Positions 4,905 to 7,974 of a DNA stretch of 7,974 nucleotides are shown piece by piece. Position 1 is the stretch's first letter. The number at the start of each line of letters is the position of its first letter. This DNA is from Acidobacteriaceae bacterium. GTDB lineage: Bacteria > Acidobacteriota > Vicinamibacteria > Vicinamibacterales > CAVVIG01. Location: the NCBI GenBank assembly GCA_031274845.1, contig JAISPN010000035.1, positions 1 to 7,974 of the forward strand. The letters run 5' to 3'. Made by a program: the position numbers and the translations under genes. Below the pieces are notes generated by a model. That model saw nothing but the letters and a program-made list of their open reading frames with translations, was not told the origin of the DNA and searched no databases.

Positions 4905-7165
4905 GCGGGCAACTCGATTGTAAAACGGGTGCCATGCGGCACATGGTCCGCGACGTCGATGCTGCCGCCATGCTCCGCGATGATGCGCCGCACGATCGCG
5001 AGCCCCAGCCCGCTCCCCCGCCGCTTTGTCGAGTAGTACGGCAAGAACAATTTCTCGCGCTCTCCGGGCGGAATACCGGGGCCATCATCGGCGATCACGA
5101 CACGGACGCAATGGTTCGCCGCATCGAGCTGCGTCTCGATCGTCAAGTGTCCACGCCGCTCCATCGCTTCAACCGCGTTGTCGACGATGTTGATGATGAC
5201 GCGGCGGATCTGTTCCGGATCGAGACGCACGAGCGGCATCGGCTCGATGAACCGGCGCTCGATCCGGACATCGGCAAACAATCCGTCGTAGAGCCCCAGC
5301 GTGTCGTTCAGCAGATCGTGAAGATTCGTCGGCACCGCGCGTGGCGCCGGCATCCGCGCAAACTGCGAGAACTCGTCAACGAGCCCTTTGAGCGATTCAA
5401 CTTCGCCGACGATCGTGCTCGTGCACTCGTCGACGAGCGCTTTGGCGCCGGCGGGCGCATCGCCAAAATGACGCCGGAGCCGTTCGGCGGACAACTGAAT
5501 CGGCGTGAGCGGATTCTTGATCTCGTGCGCCAACCGGCGCGCAACCTCGCGCCACGCGGCGACTTTCTGCGTGCGCACGAGCGGCGTCACATCGTCGAGC
5601 ACGAGAATCTGTCCGGCGGCGCTGTCGCTTTCCCAGTCGAGCGAGGTGGCGACGACAGAAAGATGCGCCTCCTCTCCGCCACGAGCGAGGACGAGATCGC
5701 GGATGGCCGGTTCCGCCGTTCGCGTTTTCACCGACAACATGTCGGCGAGCGGCTGCAGATCTTCGCGCGCGAACACCGTGCACGCGGGCTGCCCCACCGC
5801 CGATCGGTGCACGCCGAGCAGACGCGCCGCGGCGCTGTTTAGCGTCGCAATCGTCCCTCCAGCTTCCACTGAGATGATGCCGGTGGTGATCCGTTCAAGA
5901 ATGGTTTCAATGTAACGGCGCCGCCGTTCGACATCCTGATGCTGATGTTCAAGCTCGATGGTTGACTGCTCGACCTTGCGACGGCTCGACGCGAGGTCGT
6001 CCGCCATGGCGTTGAACGCCTCGGTCAGATCGCTGAACTCATCGTCTCGCGGCAATTCGAGGTGCTGGTCGAGGTGTCCCGCGCCAATCTCTCTGGCCGC
6101 CGCCGCCAGCATCTGCACCGGCTGCGTGATCCGCTTCGCGAGATACAGCCCCATCCAGGTGGCGCCGACAAGAATCATCAGCGTCACCATTAGAAAGAAT
6201 GACAGGTAGACGCCGGTCAACGGACGCTTCAACACACGGTCCTGGTTGTAGCGTTCGTAGGCGCGCGTCATCTGACGGCTGCGGACCGCGACATCGCCGG
6301 TCAGGTAATCGGTGACGACGACCACGCCGGTGATGCGTCCATCGAGCGGCGAGCGCACGACATCGGCGGCGTGAACGAGATCGCCAGACGCCCCGAGCGA
6401 TTGAATGCTTTGCGCTGGCGCCCCGCGCTGCAAGGTTTCTCGGGCAATGCTGTCGGCCATCTGCCGCGTGTAGCCGGGCGGGACGGCGCCTCCCGGCGCG
6501 TTGACGATCGGATCGAGTGCCTGCAGATCGCTCGTGTCGCTCCGGCGGTACATGTCGACGATCTGGACGCGCTGCGACGCCACCTCCGTCGCCAGACGAT
6601 CGCGGAAGGCCGCCGCGTTGGTGGCCGTCAGGTCGAACATGCCAAGCACGCGGGCCAAACGCGCGGCCTGATCCGACGCCAGCAGTTGGCGCTCGTGATA
6701 GTAGTCACCGGCAATCTGGTTCGCCGCCTTGAGCATGTCGTCCATCGGCGCGTTGAACCACCGGTCGACGCTCGTGCGAATGAGCTCGCTGCCCACGGCC
6801 AGGACGAGCACCGCGGGCACGACCGTCATGCCGAGCAGCAACGCGACGAGACGCGCGCGAAAACGGGCGAAGGTTTTACCGCGCCGCCGTTCGACGACGA
6901 GCTTGACGATATTCCTCGCGAGCACAAACACGAGGGCCGCGAGCATCGTCAGGTCGGCGGCGAGCAGGCCGTACAGCACGAACTCCGACAGGAAATCCGC
7001 AGAGTAGCGGGTCGATCCGTTGGCGAGCGCGATGATGGCGATGAGCACCGCCAGGAACAGGGCGATGCCGGCGAGGATGAGACGTGGATTATCGCGGAAC
7101 GGACGCCGCGCTGGCTGTGCCGCCGCAGCCGTGTCGCCATGTGACGCGATGGACGTAAGCGGCAC
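4901..7165 (-). CDS. NtrY-like membrane sensor histidine kinase
   Basis: The 754-residue protein has the NtrY layout. Membrane segments lie near 29-48, 62-83 and 106-126; an approximately 190-residue extracytoplasmic sensor follows (about 127-318), then a fourth membrane segment (319-343). HAMP follows at about 344-397, a coiled linker, a PAS domain at about 418-525, HisKA with the H-box RRLAHEIKNPLTPIQLSAER (543-562, phosphorylated H547) and a complete HATPase domain (N659/N663, DDGPGIPP at 693-700, GSGLGLAIV at 717-725). It should autophosphorylate and donate to D53 of the regulator encoded immediately downstream, with which it overlaps by 4 bases. The stimulus is unknown; NtrY homologues have been tied to nitrogen and, in Brucella, to low oxygen through the PAS domain. 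The GTG start at 7165-7163 is 4 bases after the nrdR stop. An ATG four bases upstream is out of frame, and no better in-frame start precedes the first membrane segment. Confidence 0.92.
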   Translation of the reverse strand: MPLTSIASHGDTAAAAQPARRPFRDNPRLILAGIALFLAVLIAIIALANGSTRYSADFLSEFVLYGLLAADLTMLAALVFVLARNIVKLVVERRRGKTFARFRARLVALLLGMTVVPAVLVLAVGSELIRTSVDRWFNAPMDDMLKAANQIAGDYYHERQLLASDQAARLARVLGMFDLTATNAAAFRDRLATEVASQRVQIVDMYRRSDTSDLQALDPIVNAPGGAVPPGYTRQMADSIARETLQRGAPAQSIQSLGASGDLVHAADVVRSPLDGRITGVVVVTDYLTGDVAVRSRQMTRAYERYNQDRVLKRPLTGVYLSFFLMVTLMILVGATWMGLYLAKRITQPVQMLAAAAREIGAGHLDQHLELPRDDEFSDLTEAFNAMADDLASSRRKVEQSTIELEHQHQDVERRRRYIETILERITTGIISVEAGGTIATLNSAAARLLGVHRSAVGQPACTVFAREDLQPLADMLSVKTRTAEPAIRDLVLARGGEEAHLSVVATSLDWESDSAAGQILVLDDVTPLVRTQKVAAWREVARRLAHEIKNPLTPIQLSAERLRRHFGDAPAGAKALVDECTSTIVGEVESLKGLVDEFSQFARMPAPRAVPTNLHDLLNDTLGLYDGLFADVRIERRFIEPMPLVRLDPEQIRRVIINIVDNAVEAMERRGHLTIETQLDAANHCVRVVIADDGPGIPPGEREKLFLPYYSTKRRGSGLGLAIVRRIIAEHGGSIDVADHVPHGTRFTIELPA

Positions 7166-7169
7166 GCAT
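7089..7169 (-). other. Out-of-frame mini-ORF overlapping the kinase start
   Basis: Directly after the nrdR TAG stop is an ATG (7169-7167) that opens a 26-codon frame ending at TAA 7091-7089. It encodes an Arg/Ala-rich peptide beginning MRAAYVHRVTW and overlaps the 5' end of the kinase gene in another frame. The GTG used by the kinase lies 4 bases further on. I do not claim a functional peptide; the arrangement could lower kinase translation by competing for reinitiating ribosomes, or may be chance. Confidence 0.25.
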
Positions 7170-7628
7170 CTACTCTTTCGAGTTCAGCAGATCCTCAAGC
7201 TCATTCATGAACTCGCCGATGTCGCGGAAGTGCCGATACACCGAGGCAAACCGGACGTAGGCCACTTTGTCGAGCGTCTTTAATTCTTCCATAACGAAGG
7301 CGCCGATCTCGGCGGTGGCGATCTCGCGTTCGGGCCGCTCCTGCAGCGTCGATTCGACACGATCGGCAATCGCTTCGACAGCCACCAGACTCACCGGACG
7401 CTTCTCGCACGCCTTGAGCAGTCCGCCAATGAGCTTCTGACGATCGAACCGCTCGCGCGTGCCGTCCTTCTTCACCACCATGTACGGAATCTCGTCGATC
7501 CGTTCGTAGCTGGTGAAGCGCTTGCCGCAGCCAAGGCACTCGCGGCGACGCCGGATGACTTCGCCTTCCTTGCCTTCGCGTGAATCGACCACCTTGTCAC
7601 TGAGGTGACCGCAATAGGGACATTTCAT
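7170..7628 (-). CDS. nrdR: Transcriptional repressor NrdR
   Basis: NrdR represses ribonucleotide reductase genes by binding paired NrdR boxes, with its ATP-cone domain reporting the ATP/dATP balance. The 152-residue protein is of typical family length. It has the N-terminal zinc ribbon MKCPYCG with Cys3/Cys6 and ECLGCGKRF with Cys31/Cys34, the basic RRRREC DNA-contact region (26-31), FTSYERID (38-45) and an ATP-cone at about 49-139 (VVKKDGTRERFDRQKL at its start, YVRFASVYRHFRDIGEF near its end). The start is ATG at 7628-7626, with GAGGT (7642-7638) 9 bases upstream; a longer open frame reaching 7943 is only read-through into the neighbouring gene's other frame. The ATG overlaps the TGA of the upstream membrane protein gene (ATGA). 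No NrdR box or nrd gene is visible in the window, so its targets lie elsewhere. Confidence 0.96.
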   Translation of the reverse strand: MKCPYCGHLSDKVVDSREGKEGEVIRRRRECLGCGKRFTSYERIDEIPYMVVKKDGTRERFDRQKLIGGLLKACEKRPVSLVAVEAIADRVESTLQERPEREIATAEIGAFVMEELKTLDKVAYVRFASVYRHFRDIGEFMNELEDLLNSKE

Positions 7629-7974
7629 GTCGACGCTACCTCGCTCGGACGTTCGCGTTCGGCAATCTCTTTCATGCCGGCCAGATTCAACCCTTCCTGC
7701 GCGGCGAAGAACAGACCGACGAGCAGCACGGGCACGGTCGAGAACAGGTGCAGCACAATCGCCGCGGCGACCGCCGCCTGCGTCCCGGCGCCAAAAAATG
7801 TCCGCGCCGAGAGCAGAAACGCTTCGTGAAATCCGCCGACGGCGCCAGGCGTCGGCACCGCCACGCCGACCACGAGCGCCGCAATCACCATGAACGAGCC
7901 AGAGAACGGGATCGTCAGATCGAAGGCGAGCGCGCACGACCAAATCCCGGTGGCAATCGACAACCAGAGCGGCA
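7625..7974 (-). CDS. Flippase-like / LPG-synthase transmembrane (UPF0104-type) protein, C-terminal part
   Basis: The gene enters from the right edge, so only the last approximately 115 residues are present and its start is not visible; a TTG at 7963-7961 is open on both sides and should not be taken as the start. The visible part contains hydrophobic segments (FSGSFMVIAALVVGVAVPTP, and AAIVLHLFSTVPVLLVGLFF) and the family hallmark PTPGAVGGFHEAFLLSARTF, which matches the P-x-P-G-(G/A)-x-G-x-x-E motif of the lysylphosphatidylglycerol synthase TM / flippase-like domain family (PF03706, YbhN/AglD-like). Members move or modify polar lipids or are uncharacterised integral membrane proteins. The short cytoplasmic tail ends SEVAST, and its TGA (7627-7625) overlaps the nrdR ATG. 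Family assignment is good; the specific substrate is unknown, and whether an aminoacyltransferase domain exists cannot be seen. Confidence 0.8.
   Translation of the reverse strand, partial: PLWLSIATGIWSCALAFDLTIPFSGSFMVIAALVVGVAVPTPGAVGGFHEAFLLSARTFFGAGTQAAVAAAIVLHLFSTVPVLLVGLFFAAQEGLNLAGMKEIAERERPSEVAST

Noticed and set aside
3633..5036. 467-codon plus-strand open frame antisense to the response regulator gene
   Set aside because: It mirrors a gene with complete receiver, AAA+ and helix-turn-helix domains. The product is rich in Arg/His/Gln with no recognisable motif, as expected from the complement of a high-GC coding strand.
6371..7144. 257-codon plus-strand open frame antisense to the kinase sensor region, with a similar 302-codon frame at 4934-5842
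   Set aside because: Shadow frames over a kinase with all expected boxes; their composition is that of reversed coding sequence.
7170..7943. Longer 257-residue version of NrdR with an extra N-terminal region
   Set aside because: The extra part is Arg/Gly-rich and overlaps the well-supported C-terminus of the flippase-like protein in another frame. The 152-residue form starting at 7628 has the correct family length and a Shine-Dalgarno.
7961..7974. TTG at 7963 as the start of a short membrane protein
   Set aside because: The frame is open upstream to the window edge and the visible part is clearly the C-terminal end of a larger membrane protein family, so the gene is truncated by the window, not short.

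Overview
The window is a compact, high-GC bacterial segment with eight protein-coding genes, six complete and two cut by the window edges. No RNA gene, CRISPR array, prophage or transposase is visible. A sigma-54 activator paired with an NtrY-type kinase, a solo glutamate formiminotransferase, NrdR, PgpA and a CinA protein with the variant N-terminus GSELLTPFR point to a free-living diderm. I infer Acidobacteriota (Vicinamibacteria-like) with moderate confidence; no phylogenetic marker is present to prove it.

Layout, right to left on the minus strand. (A) Positions 7974-3540 form one tightly packed operon: the C-terminus of a flippase-like/LPG-synthase transmembrane protein, nrdR, an NtrY-like membrane histidine kinase and an NtrX/NtrC-like sigma-54 response regulator. 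The junctions are a 4-base ATGA overlap, a 4-base gap and a 4-base GTGA overlap, so translational coupling is likely. (B) Positions 3393-3542 hold a composite inverted repeat between convergent genes, with nested hairpins, a G-quadruplex-type G-run and outer arms that contain the stop codons of both neighbours. (C) A single plus-strand gene at 2516-3400 encodes a one-domain glutamate formimidoyltransferase. (D) After a 92-base divergent intergenic region, a second minus-strand operon runs 2423-1: a TPR protein with one membrane segment, a zinc-ribbon/RDD membrane protein (GTGA overlap), pgpA (27-base gap) and cinA (1-base gap, truncated by the window start).

Functionally, operon A joins a dNTP-pool repressor (NrdR) to a membrane two-component system that drives sigma-54 promoters. 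Operon D joins an uncharacterised membrane pair to phosphatidylglycerol synthesis (PgpA) and nucleotide-pool clean-up (CinA). The genes are mostly housekeeping or regulatory and I see no clear undescribed defence or mobile system. The most noteworthy items are the composite repeat/G4 element at the convergent junction, the zinc-ribbon RDD protein coupled to a TPR membrane protein, the formiminotransferase outside a hut context, and an out-of-frame mini-ORF overlapping the kinase start.
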